This document shows, one piece after another, positions 9,762-18,554 of a DNA stretch of 64,000 nucleotides. The number at the start of each line of letters is the position of its first letter. The first letter of the stretch is position 1. Position numbers and translations under genes: made by a program. The stretch is from positions 420,146-484,145 of the forward strand of contig NZ_SGWQ01000003.1 of assembly GCF_004216555.1 (NCBI RefSeq), in the 5' to 3' direction. Origin of the DNA: Herbihabitans rhizosphaerae (GTDB taxonomy: Bacteria > Actinomycetota > Actinomycetes > Mycobacteriales > Pseudonocardiaceae). The notes beneath the pieces were generated by a model. The model made no database searches. It saw only the letters and a list, made by a program, of their open reading frames with translations, and was not told the origin of the DNA.

Positions 9762-10766
9762 ATGCCGATTCCACCCGCGGGGCCTGGCGTTCGGCTGCTG
9801 CCCAACGCGATCACCGTGCTGGCGATGTGCGCGGGCCTGTCGTCCGTGCAGTTCGCGCTGACCGGGAACTACCTCGCCTCGATCGCCGCGATCGCGGTCG
9901 CCGCCGTGCTGGACAGCCTGGACGGCCGGATCGCGCGACTGCTCGACGCCACCTCGAAGATGGGCGCCGAGCTGGACTCGCTGTCCGACGCGGTCGCGTT
10001 CGGTGTCGCGCCCGCGATGGTGCTCTATGTCTGGCGACTGGACGCGCATCGCATCGGGTGGATCTTCGCGCTGGTGTTCGCGGTGTGCATGATCCTGCGC
10101 CTCGCCCGGTTCAACACGCTGATCGATGAGCCGGACCAGCCGCCGTACACCAAGGAGTTCTTCGTCGGCGTGCCCGCGCCGGCCGGCGGGCTGCTCGCCC
10201 TGCTGCCGCTGATCATCACGCTCGGCGTGGAGGCCGACGGCTGGTGGAACTCCGAGCCGGTGATCATGATCTGGACGGTCCTCGTGGCCGCGCTGCTGAT
10301 CAGCCGCATCCCGACACTCTCGGTGAAGACGGTCAGGGTGCCGGCCAAGTTCGTCGCCGCGCTGCTGGTCGGCGTCGGCCTGCTGGCCGCCGCGGTGATC
10401 CAGTACCCGATGTCCACCCTCGCCCTCGCGATGGTGATCTACCTGGTGCACATCCCGTACGCGGTGCACCGCAAGCACTGGCTGGCGCACCACCCGGAGG
10501 CGTGGGACGTCCCGCCGCGCGAACGCCGGGCGGCGATCCGCCAGGCCCGTGGCGCCAGCCGCCGGCTCGGGCTGCGGCCGCCCCTTCGCCGCAGGGTCGC
10601 CGGTGCCGCCATGCGCGCGGTGCGCATGCGCCGGACCGAGGACGATCACGGTTCGCGGCCGATCCTGCCGATCGACGCCGCACCGCCGCGCACCGCCGGC
10701 CCAGGCATGCGACGGCGCAACTGGCGCCGCATCGGCCTGCGGCGTGACCAGCAACGCCCACGGTGA
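9762..10766 (+). CDS. pssA: CDP-diacylglycerol-serine O-phosphatidyltransferase
   Basis: An integral-membrane CDP-alcohol phosphotransferase making phosphatidylserine from CDP-DAG and serine. The defining motif D-x2-D-G-x2-A-R-x8-G-x3-D-x3-D is present as DSLDGRIAR and MGAELDSLSD (about 47-74). Seven to eight hydrophobic segments follow, then a cytosolic Arg/Pro-rich tail of roughly 90 residues that is longer than in most homologues and is of low complexity. Start ATG 9762 is 2 bp after the psd stop. Downstream the Cdc48-like gene follows after 27 bp. Confidence 0.95.
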   Translation: MPIPPAGPGVRLLPNAITVLAMCAGLSSVQFALTGNYLASIAAIAVAAVLDSLDGRIARLLDATSKMGAELDSLSDAVAFGVAPAMVLYVWRLDAHRIGWIFALVFAVCMILRLARFNTLIDEPDQPPYTKEFFVGVPAPAGGLLALLPLIITLGVEADGWWNSEPVIMIWTVLVAALLISRIPTLSVKTVRVPAKFVAALLVGVGLLAAAVIQYPMSTLALAMVIYLVHIPYAVHRKHWLAHHPEAWDVPPRERRAAIRQARGASRRLGLRPPLRRRVAGAAMRAVRMRRTEDDHGSRPILPIDAAPPRTAGPGMRRRNWRRIGLRRDQQRPR

Positions 10767-10793
10767 CCCGCGCACCCCAGTAGTCTCGCGGGC

Positions 10794-13055
10794 GTGGCAC
10801 CACAGATCACGTTGACCGTCAGGCTCACTCCGTCCGCAGTGGACACTCGACGCGGCGTCGTCCGCCTGCACCCGGAGGTGTTGGACGCACTGGGGCTGCA
10901 GGCCTGGGACGCGGTGCACCTCACCGGCGCGCGGGTGTCGGCGGCGATCGCGGCGGCGGCCGACCGCGGCGGGCCGACCGGCGTGATGACGCTGGACGAC
11001 GTGACGATGTCCAACCTCGGGGTCACCGAGGGCGCCGAGGTGGTCGTGGCGCCGGCCGATGTCGCGCCGGCCAAGTCGGTCACCGTGGCCGGCTCCCGGC
11101 TGGCCACCACGTCGCTGTCGCCGGAGACGCTGCGGCTCGCGCTGATCGGCAAGGTGCTCACCACCGGTGACGCGGTTTCCCTTCTGCCGCAAGACCTTCA
11201 GCCGCCACCAGGGGCCGACGTGTCGGCCGCGCGCACCAAGCTGTCCCGCGCGATCGGCATGACCTGGACCAACGAACTGCTCACCGTGACGGCGGTCGAG
11301 CCGGCCGGCGCGGTGGCCGTGCATCCGTCCACCGTGGTCGGGTGGCGGGACGGCCCGCGCACCGGTGAGACCGGCACCGAGCTGGTGCCGGCCGGCGGCG
11401 GTCAGATGTACGCGACCACGTCGGACACCGACGTACTCGACGCGGAGATCGTCGCAGCACCCGCCGCCCCGGCCTTCTCGCCCGCCGTGCCGATCGCGGA
11501 TCTCGTTGGGGCGCAAGAGGTCGCGCGCCGGCTGACCGAGTGGTTCGAGCTGGCGTTCCAACGTCCGGAGCTGCTGGAGAAGCTGGGCGCCGCACCCCGG
11601 CTTGGTGCGCTGCTGAGCGGTCCGGAGGGCGTCGGCAAGGCCACCCTGATCCGCTCGGTGGCGTCCACTGTGGACGCCGAGGTGATCGAGCTGGTAGCCC
11701 CGACGGTGGCCGCGCTGGAGCCGAACGCCGCCGCGTCCCGGGTGAACGACGCGATCGGCAAGGCCGTCGCGCGCGCCCGCGACGGCAAGCCCGCCGTGCT
11801 GATGCTCAACGACGTGGACGCGCTGCTGCCGGCCAGCGAGGCGCCGCCGGTGGCGACCGTGGTGCTGGACGCGCTGCGCGCCGCGGTGGCCACGCCGAAG
11901 CTCGCGATCGTCGGCACCACCGCGCACCCGGAGGCGGTCGACCCGCGCCTGCGCTCGGTTGACCTGCTGGACCGCGAGCTGGCGCTGCCGCTGCCGGACG
12001 GGAAGACGCGCACCGAGTTGCTGCGCGTGCTGCTGCGCGACGTGCCGGTCGAGTCCGATGTGGACTTCGGCGCGATCGCCGAGCGCACGCCCGCGTTCGT
12101 GGCCGCCGACCTGGTCGCGCTGCGCCGCGAGGCCGCCGTCCGTGCCGCGCTGCGGACTCGGGACGAGGAGCCGAAGATCACCTCCGAGGACCTGTTCGGC
12201 GCGCTGGAGACCGTGCGCCCGACCTCGATGTCCACATCGGACACACTGCAGACCGGCGGGCTGACCCTGGAGGACGTCGGCGACATGGTCGAGGTCCGGC
12301 AGTCGCTCACCGAGGCGGTGCTGTGGCCGCTGCAGTACCCGGATTCCTTTGCGCGCCTTGGGGTCGCGCCGCCGCGCGGGGTGCTGCTGTACGGGCCGCC
12401 CGGCTGCGGCAAGACGTATCTGGTCCGCGCGCTGGCCGGCTCGGGCAAGCTGAACGTGTTCGCGGTCAAGGGCGCCGAGCTGATGGACAAGTGGGTCGGC
12501 GAGTCGGAGCGCGCGGTGCGCGAGCTGTTCCGGCGGGCGGCCGAGGCGTCGCCGTCGATGGTGTTCCTGGACGAGGTGGACGCGCTCGCGCCGCGCCGAG
12601 GTCAGTCGTCGGACTCCGGCGTGGCCGACCGTGTGGTGGCCGCGCTGCTGACCGAGTTGGACGGCGTCGAGCCGATGCGCGACGTCGTGGTGCTCGGCGC
12701 GACCAACCGTCCCGAGCTGGTCGACCCGGCGCTGCTGCGGCCCGGCCGGCTGGAGCGGGTGGTGTACGTGCCGCCGCCGGACGCCGAGGCACGCGCCGAG
12801 ATCCTGCGCGCCTCGTCGAAGAACACGCCGTTCGCCGAGGGCGTGGATCTGGCCGTGCTGGCCGAGTCGCTGGACGGTTACTCGGCGGCCGACTGTGCCG
12901 CGCTGATCAGGGAGGCCGCGCTCACCGCGATGCGCGAGTCGCTGGACGCCGCCGAGGTCGGACCGTCCCATGTGGACGCAGCGCGGAAGGCCGTCCGCCC
13001 CTCACTGGACCCGGCCCAGCTCGCCGCGTTGCAGGCCTTCTCCGAGTCCCGGTGA
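10794..13055 (+). CDS. Cdc48/VAT-like AAA ATPase with two AAA modules
   Basis: A 753-residue type II AAA protein. An N-terminal double-psi-barrel-like region (1-200) precedes AAA-1 (Walker A GPEGVGKAT near 275, Walker B-like VLMLNDVDAL near 335) and AAA-2 (GPPGCGKTYL near 532, VFLDEVDALAPRRG near 589, second region GATNRPELVDPALLRPGRLER). In AAA-1 the catalytic Glu of the DE pair is replaced (NDVD), so hydrolysis is probably confined to AAA-2. The product resembles the M. tuberculosis Rv0435c ATPase, which is also next to pssA. It likely unfolds or remodels proteins; substrates are unknown. GTG 10794 is the start. Confidence 0.9.
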   Translation: MAPQITLTVRLTPSAVDTRRGVVRLHPEVLDALGLQAWDAVHLTGARVSAAIAAAADRGGPTGVMTLDDVTMSNLGVTEGAEVVVAPADVAPAKSVTVAGSRLATTSLSPETLRLALIGKVLTTGDAVSLLPQDLQPPPGADVSAARTKLSRAIGMTWTNELLTVTAVEPAGAVAVHPSTVVGWRDGPRTGETGTELVPAGGGQMYATTSDTDVLDAEIVAAPAAPAFSPAVPIADLVGAQEVARRLTEWFELAFQRPELLEKLGAAPRLGALLSGPEGVGKATLIRSVASTVDAEVIELVAPTVAALEPNAAASRVNDAIGKAVARARDGKPAVLMLNDVDALLPASEAPPVATVVLDALRAAVATPKLAIVGTTAHPEAVDPRLRSVDLLDRELALPLPDGKTRTELLRVLLRDVPVESDVDFGAIAERTPAFVAADLVALRREAAVRAALRTRDEEPKITSEDLFGALETVRPTSMSTSDTLQTGGLTLEDVGDMVEVRQSLTEAVLWPLQYPDSFARLGVAPPRGVLLYGPPGCGKTYLVRALAGSGKLNVFAVKGAELMDKWVGESERAVRELFRRAAEASPSMVFLDEVDALAPRRGQSSDSGVADRVVAALLTELDGVEPMRDVVVLGATNRPELVDPALLRPGRLERVVYVPPPDAEARAEILRASSKNTPFAEGVDLAVLAESLDGYSAADCAALIREAALTAMRESLDAAEVGPSHVDAARKAVRPSLDPAQLAALQAFSESR
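11663..11675. repeat. Iterated 13-bp palindrome GTCCACNGTGGAC (first of nine perfect copies)
   Basis: Perfect copies are at 11663, 18863, 20178, 21542, 27577, 29014, 40743, 55853 and 56014. One-mismatch copies are at 10832, 25370, 39999, 49215 and 62839. All nine perfect ones lie inside genes. In-frame readings include S-T-V-D, V-H-S-G and P-x-W-T, so all three reading frames are used and the constraint is on DNA, not protein. Confidence 0.85.
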
Positions 13056-13133
13056 CGCCGTACGCAGGCTGACGTAGGCGGGATACGGTCGTCGGCAGAT
13101 GACCTTCGCCGGCCGTGCCGCGATCGTGTGGGC

Positions 13134-14693
13134 ATGACCGACAAACGCAGACGAGCGTTGAGCATTCTGGTTGCGGCGGCCGCGTTAGCCGTCGCGTTTC
13201 CGAGCGGTTCCTCGGCGGACACCGGCGACGAATCACCGGTCCGGACCGACGGCGGATGGCTGCGCGGCACCGTCACCGAGGACCATCGCAGTTTCCGGGG
13301 CATCCCGTACGCGGCGGCACCGGTCGGCGATCTGCGCTGGCGTGCGCCCCACCCGCCGCGGCCCTGGACGGGCGAACGCGATGCCACCGTGCCGGGCGCA
13401 CCGTGCCCGCAGCTCGGCGAGGACGGCATGATCGGCAGCGAGGACTGTCTCTCGCTGAACGTGACCACGCCCCGCACGGCGTCCGGCCCGCTCCCGGTCC
13501 TGGTCTTCGTGCACGGCGGCGGGCTACTGAAGGAACACGGCGCGCTCTACGACCCGCAGCGGATCGTCGCGCACGACGCCGTCGTGGTCACGCTGAACTA
13601 CCGGCTCGGCGTGCTGGGGTTTCTCCGGCATCCGGCGCTGCGTGACCCGTACGCGGGGAACTTCGGGCTGGCCGACCAGCAGGCCGCGCTGCGCTGGGTG
13701 CGGCGCAACATCGCGGCGTTCGGCGGCGATCAGCGCAACGTGACGCTGTGGGGCCAGTCGGGCGGCGGAGTCAGCGTCTGTGCCCAGTTGGCCGCTCCCG
13801 CTGCGCGCGGCCTGTTCGACAAGGCGATCGTGCAGAGCGCCTCGTGCGGCAACGATGTGCTCGACCCGCCGACGGCCACCAGCCGCGGGCTCGCCGTCGC
13901 CGCGGACACCGGCTGCGCGGAGGCGACCGACGCCGAGCGCTGCCTGCGTGACACACCGGTCGACGCGCTCGTGCGCGAGGCCGACTACGAGCAGACCTTC
14001 TCCACGCTGCACCGCCGGGCGGCCGGCAAGCAGTGGCTGCCGGTGGCCGGAACCGCCGCGCTGCCACTGCAACCACTGACCGCGCTGCGCCACGGTCTGG
14101 CCGCCGACGTGCCGCTGATCCACGGCGGCACCAAGCACGAGATGCGCTCGCACGTCGCGGCGGTGTACGACCTGCGGGGCACCCCGGTCAGCGCGGCGGA
14201 GTACCCGAAGATCGTCGGGGACCTCTTCGGCCGGGACGCGGACCGGGTTCTGGCGACCTATCCGGCCGGCGACCACCCCACGCCGAGCCTGGCCCTGGCG
14301 ACGCTGCTGACCGATTACGGCGCGATGGTCGGCGCCTGCAACCAACTACCGGCGATCGACGCCGCGGCGCGCCGGTCCCCGGTGTACGCCTACGAGTACG
14401 CCCAGCCGTCCGCCTTCCAGATCGGCGACTTCCCGTTGGGCGCGCACCACAGTGCCGACCTGCCGAACTTCCTGGATCGCGGCGCGCCGCCGTCGTTCAC
14501 TCCGGAGCAGAAGGCGTTCTCGGAGCGGCTGATCGGCCATGTGACCGACTTCGCCAGGACCGGCGCCCCCGGCGCGGAGTGGCCGGCCTACCGACGCGGG
14601 ACGGCGACCGTGCTGTCCCTGGCGATCGGTCAGACCGGTCCTGTCGATCTGGCGCGCGAGCACCGGTGCGGGTTCTGGCGATCGATCGGCTGA
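13134..14693 (+). CDS. Secreted type-B carboxylesterase
   Basis: A 519-residue alpha/beta-hydrolase of the cholinesterase/para-nitrobenzyl esterase family. Residues 1-30 form a signal peptide (basic KRRR, hydrophobic core, cleavage near SSA-D), so the enzyme is exported. Family blocks include FRGIPYAAAPVGDLRW, EDCLSLNV, the oxyanion-hole HGGG, the nucleophile elbow GQSGGG (Ser near 208) and GAHHSADLP with the catalytic His region. The elbow Gln replaces the more common Glu of GESAG. GTG 13128 in the same frame is an alternative start. The substrate ester is unknown. Confidence 0.92.
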   Translation: MTDKRRRALSILVAAAALAVAFPSGSSADTGDESPVRTDGGWLRGTVTEDHRSFRGIPYAAAPVGDLRWRAPHPPRPWTGERDATVPGAPCPQLGEDGMIGSEDCLSLNVTTPRTASGPLPVLVFVHGGGLLKEHGALYDPQRIVAHDAVVVTLNYRLGVLGFLRHPALRDPYAGNFGLADQQAALRWVRRNIAAFGGDQRNVTLWGQSGGGVSVCAQLAAPAARGLFDKAIVQSASCGNDVLDPPTATSRGLAVAADTGCAEATDAERCLRDTPVDALVREADYEQTFSTLHRRAAGKQWLPVAGTAALPLQPLTALRHGLAADVPLIHGGTKHEMRSHVAAVYDLRGTPVSAAEYPKIVGDLFGRDADRVLATYPAGDHPTPSLALATLLTDYGAMVGACNQLPAIDAAARRSPVYAYEYAQPSAFQIGDFPLGAHHSADLPNFLDRGAPPSFTPEQKAFSERLIGHVTDFARTGAPGAEWPAYRRGTATVLSLAIGQTGPVDLAREHRCGFWRSIG

Positions 14694-14728
14694 CCGTCAG
14701 CCGGTGAACCCGTTGCGGCGCAACGGGT

Positions 14729-15376
14729 TCACCGGCCGGGGTAGTCGTTGGTGACGATCACGATCACGCCGGGACGGGCGCTGACGATGCCGTCGAACCT
14801 CGGCTCGGCACGAATCCCGAACTCGGCGGCCAGCACCCGCGCGGCCGCTTCCTCGGAGGTGCCCGGCCGGAAGTAGACCGTCGTCGTGGGCACCTTTCCC
14901 TGGTGGTTGCCGACCTCGCCGATGGTCCAGCCCCGGTTGCGGAAGTCGTCGGCGGCTTCGTTGGCCAGGTTGGGGATCATGCTGTTGTTGTAGACCCGCA
15001 GCGGGTGCGACGCCTTGACGTCGTTCTGCCCCTTGGGTTCGCCCGGCTCGGGCGGCGGCGCGACCGGCGGAGGTGGCGACGGCTCCTGCCCCGGCGGCAT
15101 CGGCAACGTGGTCATCGGTGGCGCGGTGGTGGTCGCCGGCGGCGGAACGGGCACCGGCATGCTCGCCGACGTGGTCGACGACTGGGTCGTGGACGGCGGC
15201 TGCTGACTGGTCGGCGTGGCGGTCACCGTCGGCGCGGCGCCGTTCTCACCGTCGGCGTCGTCACCACCCACCAGCGTCACGATCCCGATCACCAGCGCGA
15301 GCCCGGCAGCACCCAGCAGCGCCACCCCGACGACCTTGCCCGATCGCCCGGCCCCGGAAGGTTCGAAGGAACTCAT
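14729..15376 (-). CDS. Membrane-anchored LytR_C domain protein
   Basis: A 215-residue protein with one membrane helix near the N-terminus (about 14-36), a long Pro/Thr linker (45-115) typical of a wall-spanning spacer, and a C-terminal LytR_C domain (about 122-212; LRVYNNSMIPNLANEAADDF, TTVYFRPG, ARPGVIVIV). It overlaps the DUF3263 gene by ATGA, and the pair followed by def mirrors Rv0431-Rv0430-Rv0429c of M. tuberculosis. LytR_C proteins lack the phosphotransferase domain of LCP enzymes; the role is unknown but extracytoplasmic. Confidence 0.88.
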   Translation of the reverse strand: MSSFEPSGAGRSGKVVGVALLGAAGLALVIGIVTLVGGDDADGENGAAPTVTATPTSQQPPSTTQSSTTSASMPVPVPPPATTTAPPMTTLPMPPGQEPSPPPPVAPPPEPGEPKGQNDVKASHPLRVYNNSMIPNLANEAADDFRNRGWTIGEVGNHQGKVPTTTVYFRPGTSEEAAARVLAAEFGIRAEPRFDGIVSARPGVIVIVTNDYPGR

Positions 15377-15717
15377 GTCAGCTCGAAACCCAGTCGGCGT
15401 GCTGCCCTGGTGCGCGCGCGGCCGGCGCGCACCCGGCGAAGCCGTTTGACCAGCATCGGGTCGGCGGCCATCGCCTCACGTTTCTCGATGAGCTGGTTCA
15501 GCAGTTGGTAGTAGCGCGTCGACGACATGTCGAACAGCTCGCGAATCGCGCGTTCCTTGGCGCCGGCGTACTTCCACCACTGCCGCTCGAAAGCCAGCAT
15601 CGCGTGATCGCGACTGGTCAGGCCGTCGCCGGCTTTCGCCACCGGTGTCGACACGCGTTCGGGGACCCGTTCCGGGACTCGCTCGGGTTGCGCGACCCTC
15701 AGCTGTGCGGCGTCCAT
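15373..15717 (-). CDS. DUF3263 protein (putative HTH)
   Basis: The conserved core runs LTSRDHAMLAFERQWWKY, AKERAIRELFDMSSTRYYQLLNQL and ends with an Arg-rich helix, which matches DUF3263; the RELF-x-MSSTRYYQLLN part looks like a helix-turn-helix. I take ATG 15715-15717 as start because GAGGAG lies 5 nt upstream; the frame extends to 15786 without a better site. Residues 12-24 contain a short PERV repeat. It is the first gene of a two-gene operon with the LytR_C protein. A DNA-binding role is inference. Confidence 0.88.
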   Translation of the reverse strand: MDAAQLRVAQPERVPERVPERVSTPVAKAGDGLTSRDHAMLAFERQWWKYAGAKERAIRELFDMSSTRYYQLLNQLIEKREAMAADPMLVKRLRRVRAGRARTRAARRLGFELT

Positions 15718-15887
15718 CCGGCTCCTCGCCCCGCGGTTCGTATCCCTTGCGCGTGGAATCACACCGTTGTGATTCGTGGCCGCCATTACATCACGCCACC
15801 GCTTTCGGTGATCGCTCCGCCGCCGGCATGTCGAGCATTCTGGCGGTGCCGTCCGACAGTTCCGGGCCAGCCGGATAACGTCGCGCC

Positions 15888-16457
15888 ATGACCGTTCACC
15901 GGATCCGGATCGCCGGCGATCCCGTGCTGCACAATCCGACCCGCGAGGTGGAGACCTTCGACGACGAACTACGCCGGCTCGTGGACGACATGTTCGAGAC
16001 GAACACGGCGGCCAACGGCGCTGGTCTCGCCGCCAACCAGATCGGCATCGACCTCCGCGTCTTCATCTACGACTGCCCCGACGACGAGGGCGTCCGGCAT
16101 CGCGGTTACGTGGTGAATCCGAAGCTGGAGACCTCCGAGCGGCCGGAGACCATGCCGGACCCGGACGACGACTTCGAGGGGTGCCTCTCCGTTCCCGGCG
16201 AGTCCTTCCCGACCGGGCGCGCGGACTGGGCGAAGGTCATCGGCGTCGACGTGGAGGGCGCGCCGGTCGAGGTCGAGGGCACCGGGTTCTTCGCGCGCTG
16301 CCTGCAGCACGAGGCCGATCACCTCGACGGGTTCCTCTATCTGAACCGTCTGGTGGGCCGGTACGCCAAGGAGTCCAAGCGCATGCTCAAGCGCAACGGC
16401 TGGGGCGTGCCGGGCCTGTCCTGGGATCCGGCCACCGAGCCCGATCCGTTCGCCTGA
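15888..16457 (+). CDS. def: Peptide deformylase
   Basis: Removes the N-formyl group from nascent proteins at the ribosome. All three metal-site motifs are present: [10 protein letters not shown] (motif I), EGCLSVPG with the metal-binding Cys (motif II) and QHEADHLDG with two His and the catalytic Glu (motif III). The 189 residues include a C-terminal extension of about 25 residues ([16 protein letters not shown]) common in actinobacterial forms. It is divergent from the DUF3263 gene and followed at once by a nested hairpin repeat. Confidence 0.97.
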   Translation: MTVHRIRIAGDPVLHNPTREVETFDDELRRLVDDMFETNTAANGAGLAANQIGIDLRVFIYDCPDDEGVRHRGYVVNPKLETSERPETMPDPDDDFEGCLSVPGESFPTGRADWAKVIGVDVEGAPVEVEGTGFFARCLQHEADHLDGFLYLNRLVGRYAKESKRMLKRNGWGVPGLSWDPATEPDPFA

Positions 16458-16460
16458 TTC

Positions 16461-16545
16461 GCGAGTCCCGCGTCCTGCACCGGTGAGTCCCGCGCTCTGC
16501 ACCGCACGAACGCGGGACTCACCGATGCCCAGCGCGGGACTCGCG
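16461..16545. repeat. Nested palindromic intergenic repeat (GAGTCCCGCGCT family), copy B
   Basis: Outer arms GCGAGTCCCGCG (16461-16472) and CGCGGGACTCGC (16533-16544), inner arms CGGTGAGTCCCGCG (16481-16494) and CGCGGGACTCACCG (16511-16524). It begins 3 bp after the def stop codon, the same place relative to its upstream gene as copy A. Spacing is conserved although single bases differ. Confidence 0.85.
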
Positions 16546-16642
16546 CGTTTGCGTTCGCCGTCGGTGAACTGCTGGCGGGGAACACCGGAGCGCGGCGCAC
16601 ACTTGAAGAAGGTGTAACGCTGTAATTCGGATTTCGAAGGCG

Positions 16643-17596
16643 GTGGTGGAGATGATCGACCGCCAGGAGCGCGACGCCCGGGTGGACCAGGCCGCACTCG
16701 ACGCGTACTCCCGCACGGTGAGCTCGGTCGCCGCGTCGGTCACCCCGCACGTCGCCAGCGTGAACCTGCGGCGCGGCGGCGGCTCGGCCGTGGTGTTCAC
16801 CGACGATGGGCACATGCTGACCAACGCGCACGTGGTCGGCTCGTCCCGCGGTGGCCTGGCCGTGTTCTCCGACGGCAGCGAGGCGGAGTTCGGCGTGGTC
16901 GGCGTGGACCCGCTGTCCGACCTCGCGGTGCTCCGCGCGATCGAGCCGGCGCCGTCGGCGGTCCCGCTCGGCGACGCCGATCAGCTCGTGGTCGGGCAGT
17001 TGGTGATCGCGGTCGGCAGCCCGCACGGCCTGGCCGGCTCGGTGACGGCCGGCGTGGTGAGCGCGCTCGGCCGGTCGCTGCCGGCACGCCAGGGCAGGGC
17101 GGGCCGGGTGATCGAGGACGTGATCCAGACCGATGCCGCGCTCAACCCGGGCAACTCCGGCGGCGCGCTGGCCGACTCGGCGGGACGCGTGATCGGGATC
17201 AACACCGCGGTCGCCGGGTTCGGGCTGGGGCTCGCCGTGCCGATCAACGACACCACTCGCCGGATCGTCGACACGCTGCTGGTCGAGGGACGGGTGCGGC
17301 GGGCCTACCTCGGCGTGGTCGGGGTGCCCGCGCCGCTGCCGGACGACGTGGCCGAGCGGACCGGCCAGCGCGCCGGTCTGCGGGTGGTCGAGGTGGTGCA
17401 GGGCGGTCCCGCGCACCAGGCCGGTCTGCGTCCGGGTGATCTCGTGCTGACCGTGGCGCGCGAGCAGATCTCCGACGCGCAGGGCATCCAGCGGCAGTTG
17501 TTCGCCGAGGTCATCGGTACCGACCTGGCGGTGACCGTGTTGCGCAACGGCGCGATGGTGGACGTGTACGCGAAACCCGTCGAGCTGACGGGCTAG
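16643..17596 (+). CDS. HtrA/DegP-like serine protease with PDZ domain (S1C), no signal peptide
   Basis: A trypsin-fold domain (about 20-205) with the triad in TNAHVV (His near 60), DPLSDLAVL (Asp near 90) and NPGNSGGAL (Ser near 170) is followed by a PDZ domain (225-310; GLRVVEVVQGGPAHQAGLRPGDLVL). Unlike most HtrA proteins it lacks a signal peptide or membrane anchor, so it is predicted to be cytosolic. The start is uncertain between GTG 16643, GTG 16646 and ATG 16652; GAAGG at 16636-16640 favours one of the GTGs. Role: protein quality control, by family. Confidence 0.92.
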   Translation: MVEMIDRQERDARVDQAALDAYSRTVSSVAASVTPHVASVNLRRGGGSAVVFTDDGHMLTNAHVVGSSRGGLAVFSDGSEAEFGVVGVDPLSDLAVLRAIEPAPSAVPLGDADQLVVGQLVIAVGSPHGLAGSVTAGVVSALGRSLPARQGRAGRVIEDVIQTDAALNPGNSGGALADSAGRVIGINTAVAGFGLGLAVPINDTTRRIVDTLLVEGRVRRAYLGVVGVPAPLPDDVAERTGQRAGLRVVEVVQGGPAHQAGLRPGDLVLTVAREQISDAQGIQRQLFAEVIGTDLAVTVLRNGAMVDVYAKPVELTG

Positions 17597-17656
17597 GAGT
17601 GCGCTGAACAAGGCCCGCGAGGTGGTGGCCCACCTCCACGTTTGGGCCGTCTGTGC

Positions 17657-17743
17657 ATCACCCTCACGTTCCCCGCGCCCTGATGATCTTGGTTGACCTG
17701 GGCTTTCTCCGTGGCTGAGGGACTTTAGCGGGCTAAAGTACGC
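17657..17743 (+). repeat. Dispersed ~90-bp intergenic repeat ending in ACTTTAGC-GG-GCTAAAGT, copy 1
   Basis: This block contains TGATCTTG..TGACCTGGGCTTTC..CGTGG and ends in the perfect hairpin ACTTTAGC-GG-GCTAAAGT (17722-17739). The reverse complement of 21694-21785 matches it over about 85 bp with scattered differences. It lies between two convergent genes. Confidence 0.8.
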
Positions 17744-17798
17744 AAAACATGAACGGAGCGATCGCTAAGTTTCAGACAGCACGACGTTGTTCAGCCGC

Positions 17799-18554
17799 CT
17801 AGTTCGCGTTGCGGCGGATGCGGCCGGCTAGCGGACGCTCCAGCTCCAGGTTGCGCTCGAAACCGCCGGGCACGTTGGTCGACACGTAGACCGGCGGCTC
17901 CTCTCCGGCGGCCTCGAATCGCGCCACCGTCTCCGCGACCACCATCTGCACCAGCAGCGCCGCGCTCATCGAGGACACCGCGCAGGCGGTCGTGCCGTCG
18001 GGCAGAGCGAGCAGCGCGTCGCCGTAGGGCGCGCCGTTGTCCAGCGTCACGTCGGCGAAGTCACCGAGCCGCTTGCCCGACTCGTGCTTCGGCTCGATCC
18101 GGCCGGAGTACTCGACCGATGTGATGGCGATCAGCTTGTGCCCCAACGATTTCACCAGGCTCGCCATCTCCACGACGCCGGCGTTCACCCCGGAGTTGGA
18201 CACGATCACGAACAGGTCCTGCGGGCGGGGCGCGGCCAGGTCGTAGATCCGCCGCGCCACCTCCGGCCGGCGCTCCAGCAGCGGATCGGCGATCGTGTCC
18301 GGGTCGGCGCCGCCGTAGAGAACCGGGTCGATCAGCGACAGCCGATTGGTCGGGATCAGTCCGCCCGCGCGCCCGGCCACCTCCAACGCGGTGGCCTGCG
18401 AATGCCCGGTGCCGAAGGACTGCACCACACCGTCGGCACGCAGGCACGCGGCGATCAGATCGGCCGCGGCGGCCACCCGCGGACCCTCGCTCGCCGCGAC
18501 CCGGTTGAGCACGTCCAACGCCGCGGCCGCGCACTGTTGACCGGAGATCGTCAC
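17799..18554 (-). CDS. SIS-domain phosphosugar-binding protein (UPF0309-like)
   Basis: A 251-residue SIS protein: GVVQSFGTGHSQATALEVAGRAGG in the first half, the sugar-phosphate loop VSNSGVNAGVVEMA, then ITSVEYSGR and a C-terminal VPGGFERN. GTG 18552-18554 is the start; it overlaps the stop of the upstream lipoprotein gene by GTGA. The family acts on or senses phosphosugars. A Streptomyces relative (SCO4393, NagS) has, as I recall, been proposed as a GlcNAc-6-phosphate dehydratase, which would fit the DasR-linked amino-sugar genes elsewhere in the window; that link is tentative. Confidence 0.85.
   Translation of the reverse strand: MTISGQQCAAAALDVLNRVAASEGPRVAAAADLIAACLRADGVVQSFGTGHSQATALEVAGRAGGLIPTNRLSLIDPVLYGGADPDTIADPLLERRPEVARRIYDLAAPRPQDLFVIVSNSGVNAGVVEMASLVKSLGHKLIAITSVEYSGRIEPKHESGKRLGDFADVTLDNGAPYGDALLALPDGTTACAVSSMSAALLVQMVVAETVARFEAAGEEPPVYVSTNVPGGFERNLELERPLAGRIRRNAN

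Noticed and set aside
9624..12971. Very long open frame (over 1100 codons) on the minus strand
   Set aside because: It lies antisense to pssA and the Cdc48-like gene, is made of Arg/His/Gln/Gly low-complexity sequence and has no family motif; long antisense frames are expected at this GC content.
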